Assembly (NCBI GenBank): GCA_050330975.1
Contig: JBHJHK010000392.1
Location: 1-13,202 of the forward strand
Direction of reading: 5' to 3'
DNA: 13,202 bases
Source: JBHJHK01 sp050330975
GTDB taxonomy: Bacteria; Pseudomonadota; Gammaproteobacteria; Competibacterales; Competibacteraceae
Within the stretch, counting starts at the first letter, position 1. Each line of letters starts with the position of its first letter. Shown here piece by piece: positions 1-7,299 of the stretch. The position numbers and the translations under genes were made by a program. Under the pieces are notes generated by a model. It ran no database searches. It was not told the origin of the DNA and was given only the letters and a program-made list of their open reading frames with translations.

Positions 1-347
1 ATGCCAAAGCGGTGCGCTACGAGGGGTTCTCCATCCTCCTGCGGCTCCTCTCCCCCATCGTGCCCCACATCTGCCACGTCCTGTGGCGGGCTTTGGCGTT
101 TGGCCCCGACATCCTCGAGGCCCCCTGGCCCCAGGTGGACGAGGCCGCCCTGACCCGGGATACCCTGGAGCTGGTGGTCCAAGTCAACGGCAAGGTACGG
201 GGCAAGATCCAAGTGGCCAGTGACGCCTCCCAGGAGACCATTCGCGCCACGGCCCTGGAGGATGCCCACGTCCAGCGCTACGTGGGCGATCAACCGGTGC
301 GCAAGGTGATTGTCGTGCCGGGGCGCCTGGTCAACGTCGTGTGCTGA
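1..347 (+). CDS. leuS: Leucine--tRNA ligase, C-terminal fragment (5' end outside window)
   Basis: This is the last ~115 residues of leucyl-tRNA synthetase, the cytoplasmic class I enzyme that charges tRNA-Leu. The frame is already open at the window edge (first complete codon at base 3), so the gene begins outside; the GTG at 12 is internal. The visible part is the end of the anticodon-binding helical domain (LLSPIVPHICHVLW, a hallmark stretch) followed by the small C-terminal domain with VVQVNGKVRGKI and the ending VRKVIVVPGRLVNVV. Both match the end of E. coli LeuS closely as I recall it. The stop codon overlaps the start of lptE by 7 bp, the usual leuS-lptE arrangement in gammaproteobacteria, which suggests translational coupling. 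The catalytic domain is not in view, so its integrity cannot be judged. Confidence 0.96.
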   Translation, partial: AKAVRYEGFSILLRLLSPIVPHICHVLWRALAFGPDILEAPWPQVDEAALTRDTLELVVQVNGKVRGKIQVASDASQETIRATALEDAHVQRYVGDQPVRKVIVVPGRLVNVVC

Positions 348-877
348 CGGTGAATGGCGCCCGCCGTTCCGTCCTGAGGGCCACTGCCCTGGGGGCTTTG
401 GGGATTCTCGGCCCCACTGGCTGTGGTTTTCGCCTCCGCGGTCAAGCTCAACTGCCTCTGGTGTTGGCGGTGACCTTGATCGAAGAAGACCGGCCCGAGG
501 GGCGGCCTCCCAGCGATTTGGCCAGCCAACTGGCCCGTCTGCTCCGCAGCCAGGGGGTCCGGATCACCGAAGCCCCCGGGGATGCCACGGCGGTGCTGGA
601 GATCATCGACCAGGATTTGAGCCGGCGCCTCATCGCCGCCGGGGAGGACGGCGACGTCCGGGAGGCCCTGCTGCGCTTCGAGGTGGAGTACACCGTCCGC
701 GACGCCCAAGGCCAGGTGCTGCTCCCCCCCACGGACTACGCCCTCACCCGGGACGCCCTCTACGACGAGGCGGCAGTGCTAGGGGCCGCCGAAGGGGAAC
801 AAATCGCCCTGCGGCAGATGATAGAAGACACCGCCCTGGCCATAGTCCGCCGTCTGGAGACCCTGGGGGGCGGCTAA
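341..877 (+). CDS. lptE: LPS-assembly lipoprotein LptE
   Basis: LptE is the outer-membrane lipoprotein that plugs the LptD barrel and helps insert lipopolysaccharide into the outer leaflet. The 178-residue product is near the family's usual length. It has a basic N-terminus (ARRSVLR), a short hydrophobic stretch, and a lipidation Cys at about residue 28 in GPTGCGFRLRG; the CGFxLRG that follows the lipid-accepting Cys is characteristic of LptE. The -3 lipobox position is Pro rather than the usual Leu/Val/Ile, and the RRSVL stretch resembles a weak twin-arginine motif. Neither changes the family call. I chose the GTG at 341, which overlaps the leuS stop; a GTG at 350 would remove three residues and is equally possible. 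The position between leuS and holA supports the call strongly. Confidence 0.9.
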   Translation: MLTVNGARRSVLRATALGALGILGPTGCGFRLRGQAQLPLVLAVTLIEEDRPEGRPPSDLASQLARLLRSQGVRITEAPGDATAVLEIIDQDLSRRLIAAGEDGDVREALLRFEVEYTVRDAQGQVLLPPTDYALTRDALYDEAAVLGAAEGEQIALRQMIEDTALAIVRRLETLGGG

Positions 878-879
878 CT

Positions 880-1965
880 GTGCGGCTGCGCCCCGAGCAA
901 CTCGACGCCCACCTCCGGCGCACCCTGGCGCCCCTGTATGTGGTGGTGGGGGACGAGCCCCTCCAGGCCCAGGAGGCCTGCGATGCGGTGCGCACCGCCG
1001 CCCTGGCCTCGGGGGTTGCAGAGCGGCTGCGGTTGGTGGTAGAGCCCGGCTTTGATTGGGACCAGTTGCAGTATTTGGCCCAAAGCCCTTCGTTGTTCGC
1101 CTCCAAGCGCCTCATCGAACTGCGCCTCGACGGCGCCAAGGCCGGCGACGGCGGCAGCCGCGCCCTGCGCCGCTACGCCGAACACCCACCCGTCGATGCC
1201 GTGTTGTTGGTGAGCGCCGGCAAACAGGAGGCGGCGATCTTCAAAAGCGCCTGGTGGCGGGCACTGGAGCGGGTGGGGGTGGTGATCCAGGTCTATCCCC
1301 TCGACATCCGGCAGCTGCCCACTTGGCTCCGGGGGCGGTTGGCCGCCAAGGGCATCGAAGCGACTCACGAGGTGGCGGAGCTCATGGCCTTGCGCTGTGA
1401 GGGCCATTTGTTGGCGGCCGCCCAGGAGATCGACAAATTGGTCATGGCCGGTGTGACGGGTTCCCTGGACGCCGACACGCTGTTGGCGGCGGTGGGGGAT
1501 CACGCCCGGTTTTCGGTGTTCGATTTGGCAGAGGCGGCCTTGGCCGGGGAGACCCAGCGGGCGGTGCGCATTGTCGACCGTCTGCGGGACGAGGGCATCG
1601 ACCCCATCTTGGGGTCTTGGGTGCTCCACCGGGAGATTCGCCTCCTCAACGGCTTGTTATTTGCGCGCCGGCGCGGTATACCCTTGGAACGAGCCCTGGA
1701 GAGCCAGGGCGTTTGGGAGCGACGCAAGCCCCTGTGGCGCTCGACGGTCAAGCGCTTCACCCTCGACCGCGCCCGAAGGTTACTCGAGCGCTGCGCCCGC
1801 CTGGATCAAACCCTCAAAGGGGCGGAGAGGCTCGAGGCAGCCGATGGCTGGGGGGAGGTCTTGGGCCTCACCGCCGCCGTGGCCGGGGGAAGGTTGGCTT
1901 GGCTCGCCGATCCCTTCGATGCGTCCGTCGCCCCACGGCCCACCACAAAGCCCACTGCCCGATGA
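880..1965 (+). CDS. holA: DNA polymerase III subunit delta
   Basis: HolA is the delta subunit of the clamp loader; it opens the beta sliding clamp during replication. Starting at the GTG at 880, two bases after the lptE stop, the product is 361 residues, close to E. coli delta (343). The start MRLRPEQLDAHL aligns with the recalled E. coli MIRLYPEQLRAQL. Other matching landmarks are YVVVGDEPLQAQEA in the N-terminal region, SLFASKRLIEL, the mid-protein CEGHLLAAAQEIDKL, and the C-terminal LDQTLKG. The frame is open upstream to base 310, but that part overlaps lptE in another frame and looks non-coding. The stop overlaps the proA ATG by 4 bp (ATGA), implying coupled translation. About 20 residues at the C-terminus (Pro/Thr/Ala-rich) look like a non-conserved tail. 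Confidence 0.93.
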   Translation: MRLRPEQLDAHLRRTLAPLYVVVGDEPLQAQEACDAVRTAALASGVAERLRLVVEPGFDWDQLQYLAQSPSLFASKRLIELRLDGAKAGDGGSRALRRYAEHPPVDAVLLVSAGKQEAAIFKSAWWRALERVGVVIQVYPLDIRQLPTWLRGRLAAKGIEATHEVAELMALRCEGHLLAAAQEIDKLVMAGVTGSLDADTLLAAVGDHARFSVFDLAEAALAGETQRAVRIVDRLRDEGIDPILGSWVLHREIRLLNGLLFARRRGIPLERALESQGVWERRKPLWRSTVKRFTLDRARRLLERCARLDQTLKGAERLEAADGWGEVLGLTAAVAGGRLAWLADPFDASVAPRPTTKPTAR

Positions 1966-3254
1966 CTGCCGAGACCACCACCTCTTCCGTTGCGGCTGCC
2001 CCGTTGAGCGAGGCCATGGTGGCCCTGGGCCAGCGCGCCCGCGCCGCCGCCCGCGCCATGGCCAGGGCCTCCACGGCGGACAAAAACCGCGCCTTGAGCT
2101 TTATCGCCGACGCCCTCCAGGCTTCCTTGGAGCCCTTGTTGGCCGCCAACGGCCGCGATTTGGCCCTGGCCGCCGACAAGGACTTGGCCCCCGCCCTGGT
2201 GGATCGGTTGACCCTCACCCCGAAAGGTATCGAGGCCATGGCCCAGGGCCTGCGGGAGATCGCCGCCCTGCCGGATCCCGTGGGGGCCATCACCGACCTC
2301 CAGTATCGGCCGTCGGGCATCCAAGTGGGCCAGATGCGAGTGCCGTTGGGGGTGATTGGCATCATTTACGAGTCTCGCCCCAACGTCACCGCCGACGCCG
2401 CCGGGCTGTGCCTCAAGGCCGGCAATGCCGCCATTTTGCGGGGCGGTTCCGAGGCCTTTTACTCCAACGCCGCCATTGCCCACTGTGTGGGTCAGGGTTT
2501 GGAGCGGGCCGGCCTTCCCTGGGACGCCGTCCAGGTGTTGGATTCCACCGATCGGGCCTTGGTGGGGGAATTGCTGCGGATGGTGGGCTATGTGGACGTC
2601 GTCGTTCCCCGGGGGGGCAAATCCCTCGTGGAGCGGGTGAGCCGCGAGGCCCGAGTGCCGGTGATCAAGCACCTCGATGGCATCTGCCACGTCTACATCG
2701 ACGACCGGGCCGACCCCGCCAAGGCCGAGGCCATTGCCTTTAACGCCAAGACCCAGCGCTACGGTACCTGTTGCACCTTGGAAACCCTGCTGGTGGCCGA
2801 GGCCATCGCCCGCCAGGTCCTACCGCCCTTGGCCGAGCGGTTGACGGCGGCGGGGGTGGAACTGCGAGGCTGTGGGGCCAGCCGCGCCCTGGTGCCGGCT
2901 ATGGCGGCCGCCGAAGAAGACGACTGGCGCACCGAATACCTGGCGCCCATTTTGGCGGTGCGGGTGGTCAAGGATCTCGACGCCGCCATGGACCACATCG
3001 CCCGCTACGGCTCCCACCACACCGACGCCATCGTCACCGAGGATTTGGCCCGGGCGTGGCGGTTTTTGCGGGAGGTGGATTCCAGCTCGGTGATGGTCAA
3101 CGCCTCCACCCGCTTTGCCGACGGCTACGAGTACGGTCTAGGGGCCGAGATCGGCATCAGCACCGACAAGCTCCACGCCCGGGGTCCCGTGGGTTTGCTG
3201 GGTCTCACCACTTTGAAGTACATTGTCCTCGGCGATGGCCATCTGCGCCACTGA
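1962..3254 (+). CDS. proA: Gamma-glutamyl phosphate reductase
   Basis: ProA is the cytoplasmic NADPH-dependent enzyme that reduces gamma-glutamyl phosphate to glutamate semialdehyde, the second step of proline synthesis. The product is 430 residues; E. coli ProA has 417, and the extra length is an Ala/Thr-rich N-terminus. Diagnostic stretches include GVIGIIYESRPNVT, CLKAGNAAILRGGSEA, VVPRGGKSLVERV and NAKTQRYGTCC. The catalytic Cys is at about residue 270, in the usual place before ETLLVA; the next residue is Cys where E. coli has Asn. The C-terminal region with SSSVMVNASTRFADG and GLGAEIGIST is intact. The ATG at 1962 overlaps the holA stop, fixing the start. The partner gene proB is not nearby. 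The placement between holA and nadD recurs in some Chromatiales-type genomes. Confidence 0.96.
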   Translation: MTAETTTSSVAAAPLSEAMVALGQRARAAARAMARASTADKNRALSFIADALQASLEPLLAANGRDLALAADKDLAPALVDRLTLTPKGIEAMAQGLREIAALPDPVGAITDLQYRPSGIQVGQMRVPLGVIGIIYESRPNVTADAAGLCLKAGNAAILRGGSEAFYSNAAIAHCVGQGLERAGLPWDAVQVLDSTDRALVGELLRMVGYVDVVVPRGGKSLVERVSREARVPVIKHLDGICHVYIDDRADPAKAEAIAFNAKTQRYGTCCTLETLLVAEAIARQVLPPLAERLTAAGVELRGCGASRALVPAMAAAEEDDWRTEYLAPILAVRVVKDLDAAMDHIARYGSHHTDAIVTEDLARAWRFLREVDSSSVMVNASTRFADGYEYGLGAEIGISTDKLHARGPVGLLGLTTLKYIVLGDGHLRH

Positions 3255-3266
3255 CGGCGGGTTACC

Positions 3267-3947
3267 TTGAGCCGGCGTCCACCCATCGCCCTCCTCGGGG
3301 GGACTTTTGACCCCATCCACTACGGCCATCTGCGCTCAGCCCTGGAGCTTATAGACCTTTTGGGGTTGGCGGAGGTGCGCTTCACCCCCAGTGCCACCCC
3401 TCCCCACCGGGACCAGCCCAAGGCGTTGGCGGTCCATCGCCGAGCCATGGTGGCGTTGGCCATCGAGGGGCAGTCGGGCTTTGTCCTCGACGATCGGGAA
3501 CTCGGTCGCCAGGGGCCCTCCTACACCGTCGACACCTTGAAGGATTTGCGACGGGAATTACCCGATGCGCCCTTGTGTCTATTATTGGGGGAAGATGCTT
3601 TTATCAGCCTCGACCAATGGTCCAGGTGGGAGCAACTGTTGACCTTGAGTCATATCGTCGTCGTACGGCGTCCCGGTTCCGAATTGCGCCTCGACGCCTT
3701 GAGCCCCGCCTTGGCAAAGCGGATTGCCCCCATCCTCGGGGAAGATCCGGGGGTGTTGCAGCAAACGCCGGCGGGCCAGGTGGTCATCCAGGCGGTGACC
3801 CAACTCGCCATTTCCGCCACCCTCATCCGGCAGTTGTTGGCGGCGGGCCGTTCGCCGCGATTTCTGCTACCCGATGCCGTGCTTCACTACATCCACGCGC
3901 GGGGCCTATACGGTGTCCCGCCCAAAGCACCTCTAGAAGAGCGCTAA
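3267..3947 (+). CDS. nadD: Nicotinate-nucleotide adenylyltransferase
   Basis: NadD transfers AMP from ATP to nicotinate mononucleotide, giving deamido-NAD in the NAD pathway. The 226-residue product (family usually ~190-220) shows the nucleotidyltransferase signature GGTFDPIHYGH at residues 11-21, with the HxGH pair at 18 and 21, a substrate loop around TPPHR (44-48), PSYTVDTL (84-91), and the C-terminal ISATLIR motif (182-188). The start is a TTG at 3267, 12 bases after the proA stop; no ATG or GTG exists between the proA stop and the signature, so the non-ATG start is needed to keep the N-terminal beta strand (PPIALLGGTFDP). No clear Shine-Dalgarno sequence precedes it, so translation may rely on coupling to proA. 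rsfS follows, as in many proteobacteria. Confidence 0.95.
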   Translation: MSRRPPIALLGGTFDPIHYGHLRSALELIDLLGLAEVRFTPSATPPHRDQPKALAVHRRAMVALAIEGQSGFVLDDRELGRQGPSYTVDTLKDLRRELPDAPLCLLLGEDAFISLDQWSRWEQLLTLSHIVVVRRPGSELRLDALSPALAKRIAPILGEDPGVLQQTPAGQVVIQAVTQLAISATLIRQLLAAGRSPRFLLPDAVLHYIHARGLYGVPPKAPLEER

Positions 3948-3958
3948 GCACCCATCCT

Positions 3959-4312
3959 ATGCATCTGGAACAGCTCAAAGAGACCATTGTCGCCGCCCTT
4001 GAAGACCTCAAGGCGGTGGATATCCGCGTGTTGGACGTCGCCGACGTCGCCGGCTTCACCGACCTCATGATCATCGCCAGTGGCAACTCCTCGCGCCAGG
4101 TCAAAGCGTTGGCCGACCGGGTCGTCGAGCGCTGCAAGGGGGCGGGGGTTCCCCCCCTAGGGGTCGAGGGTGAGCGGGAGGGGGAGTGGGTTTTGGTGGA
4201 TCTCGGGGATGCCGTGGTTCACATCATGAATCCCCAAATCCGCGAATTCTACAACCTGGAAAAGCTCTGGTCGGCGGGAGAGGGGCGGTCTGGGGCCGTG
4301 GTGGGTTCGTGA
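3959..4312 (+). CDS. rsfS: Ribosome silencing factor RsfS
   Basis: RsfS (Iojap/YbeB family) binds uL14 on the 50S subunit and blocks subunit joining when nutrients are scarce. The 117-residue product starts at an ATG 11 bases after nadD. Conserved family stretches are all present: DIRVLDVADVAGFTDLMIIASGNSSRQV (residues ~22-49), PLGVEGEREGEWVLVDLGDAVVHIM in the middle, and YNLEKLWS near the end, matching recalled E. coli RsfS closely. After the conserved LEKLWS there is a ~14-residue Gly/Ser-rich tail that is probably unstructured. The nadD-rsfS-rlmH order is one of the most stable in bacteria and independently supports the call. Confidence 0.96.
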   Translation: MHLEQLKETIVAALEDLKAVDIRVLDVADVAGFTDLMIIASGNSSRQVKALADRVVERCKGAGVPPLGVEGEREGEWVLVDLGDAVVHIMNPQIREFYNLEKLWSAGEGRSGAVVGS

Positions 4313-4402
4313 GGCGCGAGTTCGTGGCTCTACCCGGCTCCATGGAATAGGCCCCATGGGCCGAGGCACCCTTGGGGGGCTACGAGGTCGAAGATCCTAG
4401 CT

Positions 4403-4873
4403 GTGCGCATCCACCTCATGGCTGTGGGAACGCGGATGCCCGGTTGGGTTGACGCCGGCTTTGCCCACTACCGCCAGCGGCTGCCCCGGGAATGTGCCTT
4501 GGAACTCATCGAGGTGGCGCTGCCCAAGCGCGGCAAGGCACTGGGTCTGGTGCGGCTGCGGCGAATTGAAGGTGAGGCCCTGTTAAAGGCCGTCCCCCAT
4601 GGCAGCCGACTGGTGGCTCTCGCCGTGGAGGGGCAGTCGTGGAGCACTGCGTCCCTGGCCAGCACCTTGAATGGGTGGTTGCAAGATGGCCGCGATGTGG
4701 CCTTGTTGGTGGGGGGGCCCGATGGATTGGACGAGGCGGTCGTCCGGCGGGCCGAGGTGTGTTGGTCGTTGTCGCCGCTGACCCTGCCCCACGCCCTGGT
4801 GCGCATCGTGGTGGCCGAGCAGCTCTACCGGGCTTGGAGCGTACTGCACAATCATCCCTACCATCGAGCGTAA
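4403..4873 (+). CDS. rlmH: 23S rRNA (pseudouridine-1915-N3)-methyltransferase RlmH
   Basis: RlmH is the small SPOUT-family, SAM-dependent enzyme that methylates pseudouridine 1915 in helix 69 of 23S rRNA. The product is 156 residues, the standard length. It has the N-terminal IHLMAVGTRMPGWV (residues 3-16), the knot-forming SAM-binding region LLVGGPDGLD (101-110) followed by SLSPLTLPHALVR (122-134), and the C-terminal HPYHR (151-155) needed for rRNA recognition. The GTG at 4403 gives the canonical N-terminus; an in-frame ATG five codons later would cut the first beta strand. It is preceded by a 90-bp gap, the largest in this block. That gap holds two CCATGG palindromes (4340 and 4354) and no gene or clear promoter. 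Confidence 0.96.
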   Translation: MRIHLMAVGTRMPGWVDAGFAHYRQRLPRECALELIEVALPKRGKALGLVRLRRIEGEALLKAVPHGSRLVALAVEGQSWSTASLASTLNGWLQDGRDVALLVGGPDGLDEAVVRRAEVCWSLSPLTLPHALVRIVVAEQLYRAWSVLHNHPYHRA

Positions 4874-4875
4874 CC

Positions 4876-5469
4876 GTGGCCGACGCCCTCACCCTATACC
4901 TCGCTTCCCGCTCGCCGCGCCGCCGCGTCCATCTCGAACAAATCCAGGTGGGTTATCGACCGTTGGCCGTGGCGGTGGACGAAACTCCCCATGGGTCTGA
5001 AGCCCCCGAGGCCTACGTCCAACGCTTGGCCCTGGCCAAGGCTGCGGCGGGTTTGGCCCTTATCGGGGTCGATTGGCCGCGGCGGCCGGTGCTGGGCGCC
5101 GATACCGCCGTGGTGATCGACGACACCATTTTGGGCAAGCCCCAAAGCCAGGCCGAGGGCCTTGCCATGTTGGCCCAACTGGCGGGGCGTCGCCACCGGG
5201 TGATGACCGCCATCGCCCTGGCCGACGGCGAGCGCAGCGAGGTTGCCCTGTCGGTGAGCCAGGTGGAATTGGCGCCCTTGAGCGAGGCCGAGTGCCGGGC
5301 CTACTGGGCCACGGGGGAGGGATGGGACAAAGCGGGGGGCTATGCCATCCAGGGGGTGGCCGCCCGCTTTGTGGTGCGGTTGGAAGGTAGCTATTCCGGG
5401 GTCATGGGTTTGCCCCTTTACGAGCTCCACCGGCTCCTGGGGCGCTTTCCGGGGGCCAACGACCCATGA
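4876..5469 (+). CDS. maf: Maf-like nucleoside triphosphate pyrophosphatase (YhdE type, probable dTTP/UTP)
   Basis: Maf proteins hydrolyse nucleoside triphosphates to monophosphates and pyrophosphate, clearing modified or excess nucleotides. The 197-residue product shows the phosphate-binding SRSPRR at residues 11-16, the catalytic GADT loop (Asp at ~76) followed by ILGKP, HRVMTAIAL, and DKAGGYAIQG with GSYSGVMGLPL near the C-terminus. The DKAGxYxIQG and GLPL stretches fit the YhdE branch (dTTP/UTP) better than the YceF branch (7-methyl-GTP), though specificity is inferred from recalled family members. The start is a GTG at 4876, only two bases after the rlmH stop. The stop overlaps the rng ATG by 4 bp, a coupling often seen for yhdE-rng. 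Confidence 0.93.
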   Translation: MADALTLYLASRSPRRRVHLEQIQVGYRPLAVAVDETPHGSEAPEAYVQRLALAKAAAGLALIGVDWPRRPVLGADTAVVIDDTILGKPQSQAEGLAMLAQLAGRRHRVMTAIALADGERSEVALSVSQVELAPLSEAECRAYWATGEGWDKAGGYAIQGVAARFVVRLEGSYSGVMGLPLYELHRLLGRFPGANDP

Positions 5470-6917
5470 GCGAGGAGATTCTCGTCAATATTTCCCCCCA
5501 GGAGATCCGGGTGGCGGTGGTGGAGAGTGGGATACTCCAAGAGATCTTTATCGAGCGCACCCGGCGCCGGGGTTTGGTGGGGAATATCTACAAGGGATCG
5601 GTGGTGCGGGTGTTGCCGGGGATGGAGGCGGCCTTTGTGGACATCGGCTTCGACCGGGCGGCCTTTTTGCACGTCTCCGACATCCAGATGGAGGGGGGGA
5701 CGCCGGAGAAGCACCAGATCAATCAGCTGCTGCGGCCGGGGCAAGATCTGGTGGTCCAGGTGGTCAAAGACGCCTTGGGCACCAAGGGGGCGCGCCTCAC
5801 CACCAATATCACCATTCCCTCCCGTTATCTGGTGCTGTTGGCCAATTCCCAATCCATGGGGGTGTCGGTGAAGATCGGCGACGAAGCCGAGCGCAGCCGC
5901 CTCAAGGAGATCGTCAACAGTTTCCGGGCGGAGTTTGGCGGTGGCTACATCGTTCGCACCGCCGCCGAGGGCACCGAGTCTTGGGCGTTGCGGGCGGATA
6001 TGCAGTTTCTGCAAAGGCTTTGGGAGTCCATTCAAGAGCGGGCGGCGGAGGCCATCAGTGGCGAATTGATCTACGAAGACTTGCCGTTGGAGCTGCGGAT
6101 TTTGCGGGATTTTGTCGGCGATGAAATCAGTAAGGTGCGCATTGACTCCCGAGAGGCCTGTGACCGGGTAGTGAGTTTTGCTGGCAAATTCGTTCCCCAG
6201 ATGCTGTCCCGCATCGAGCACTACCCCGGGGATCGGCCGATTTTTGACCTCTATGGCATTGAAGACGAAATCCAACGGGCCTTGGGCAAGCGGGTGCAGC
6301 TCAAGTCCGGGGGGTATTTGGTCATCGACCAGACCGAGGCCATGACCACCATCGACGTCAACACTGGCGCTTATGTGGGGCACCGCAACTTAGAAGAGAC
6401 CATTTTCAAGACCAATTTGGAGGCCGCCCAGGCCATAGCTCGCCAACTCAGGTTGCGCAACCTCGGGGGCATCATCATCATCGATTTTATCGATATGACC
6501 AGCGATGAGCACAAGCAGCAGGTGATCAAGGCCTTGGAGCGCCATTTGGCCAACGATCGGGCCAAGAGCCAGCTCACGGAGCTGTCGCCCCTGGGGTTGG
6601 TGGAGATGACCAGAAAGCGCACCCGGGAAAGTCTGGAACACGTGCTGTGTGAACCCTGTGCCGTGTGTGGCGGGCGGGGTTCGGTGAAGACCGCCGAGAC
6701 GGTTTGTTATGAAATCTTCCGGGAGATCATCCGCGAGGCCCGCCAGTACGAGGCCCGTCAATATTTAGTGCTAGCTGCCCAAGAGGTGATCGATTTGATG
6801 CTCGACGAGGAATCCGACAGCGTCGCCGAGCTAGAGGCCATGGTCAATGTCCAGCTCAAGCTCCAAGCGGAAGTGCTCTACACCCAAGAGCAATACGATG
6901 TGGTGTTGATGATGTGA
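5466..6917 (+). CDS. rng: Ribonuclease G
   Basis: RNase G is the shorter paralogue of RNase E; it matures the 5' end of 16S rRNA and degrades some mRNAs. The 483-residue length matches RNase G (E. coli 489) and lacks the long RNase E scaffold tail. Visible parts: an N-terminal RNase H-like stretch (EILVNISPQEIRVAVVE), an S1 RNA-binding region (~39-119, GNIYKGSVVRVLPGMEAAFVDIG), and the DNase I-like catalytic part with the two metal-binding Asp at ~297 (TTIDVNTG) and ~340 (IIIIDFIDM). The Zn-link Cys pair is at ~398 and 401 (CAVCGGRG), followed by SVKTAETVCYEIFREI. All key residues are present. It overlaps maf by 4 bp and is the last gene of the + strand block. No strong intrinsic terminator follows it. 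Confidence 0.96.
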   Translation: MSEEILVNISPQEIRVAVVESGILQEIFIERTRRRGLVGNIYKGSVVRVLPGMEAAFVDIGFDRAAFLHVSDIQMEGGTPEKHQINQLLRPGQDLVVQVVKDALGTKGARLTTNITIPSRYLVLLANSQSMGVSVKIGDEAERSRLKEIVNSFRAEFGGGYIVRTAAEGTESWALRADMQFLQRLWESIQERAAEAISGELIYEDLPLELRILRDFVGDEISKVRIDSREACDRVVSFAGKFVPQMLSRIEHYPGDRPIFDLYGIEDEIQRALGKRVQLKSGGYLVIDQTEAMTTIDVNTGAYVGHRNLEETIFKTNLEAAQAIARQLRLRNLGGIIIIDFIDMTSDEHKQQVIKALERHLANDRAKSQLTELSPLGLVEMTRKRTRESLEHVLCEPCAVCGGRGSVKTAETVCYEIFREIIREARQYEARQYLVLAAQEVIDLMLDEESDSVAELEAMVNVQLKLQAEVLYTQEQYDVVLMM

Positions 6918-7112
6918 GGTAATTTGGGAGTGGGGGTGTCTAGAGCACTGGGCGGGGATACCCGTTGTTGGGAAGGAGCTGGCTGTATAAACTTGCATTT
7001 TTAAATCGCCGGGGTGCGCAGGCGACAGCACTTGCAATTTTTTGGCACCCAGTGGCGGTGACAAGGAGACTATCAAGGAGCCTATGGGGCGTGAGGTGGT
7101 AGCCTTTTTTCT

Positions 7113-7128
7113 TGCGATCTAAATCGCA
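7113..7128. repeat. Perfect 6-bp inverted repeat (TGCGAT / ATCGCA)
   Basis: TGCGAT and ATCGCA are separated by four bases (CTAA), forming a small perfect hairpin or protein-binding palindrome. A run of six T lies just before it on the + strand (7105-7110), which is the wrong side for an intrinsic terminator of rng; on the - strand the following run is A. It overlaps the stop of a 12-codon open frame. Function unknown. Confidence 0.4.
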
Positions 7129-7218
7129 CATTAGATGAGATGCGCCCGAGTTATTACTTTCAAGCCATACCCATCTGGCCTTTTGGACTAAGAAAGTGAC
7201 GCTGTTCATGGCGGGCCT

Positions 7219-7240
7219 CAAACGAGAGGTTTGTTATATT
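7219..7240 (+). terminator. Weak possible transcription end after rng
   Basis: CAAAC (7219-7223) and GTTTG (7229-7233) can pair around a 5-base loop, and the next bases, TTATATT, are T-rich on the + strand. An alternative 4-bp stem (CCTC/GAGG) overlaps it. The stem is short and AT-containing, about 300 bp after rng, so this is a weak candidate only. Nothing better is visible between rng and the opposing gene. Confidence 0.2.
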
Positions 7241-7299
7241 CCCTCCCACCATCGTCGTCGACCCGGATGGCTTTATCGACTGGGTTCAAGGCATCATTC

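Noticed and set aside
310..879. Upstream extension of the holA frame (open from 310)
   Set aside because: It overlaps all of lptE in another frame and reads as Arg/Gly/Pro-rich low-complexity protein; the conserved HolA N-terminus begins at the GTG at 880.
4313..4402. CCATGG palindromes and C/G runs before rlmH as a terminator or promoter
   Set aside because: The pairing is imperfect, there is no U-run, and no -35/-10 pair is visible.
5418..6383. 321-codon open frame on the - strand
   Set aside because: Antisense shadow of rng; the composition is low-complexity and no motif is visible.
6965..6991. TTGTTG and TATAAA as a + strand promoter
   Set aside because: Spacing is 15 bases and the -35 is poor; no gene follows downstream on the + strand.
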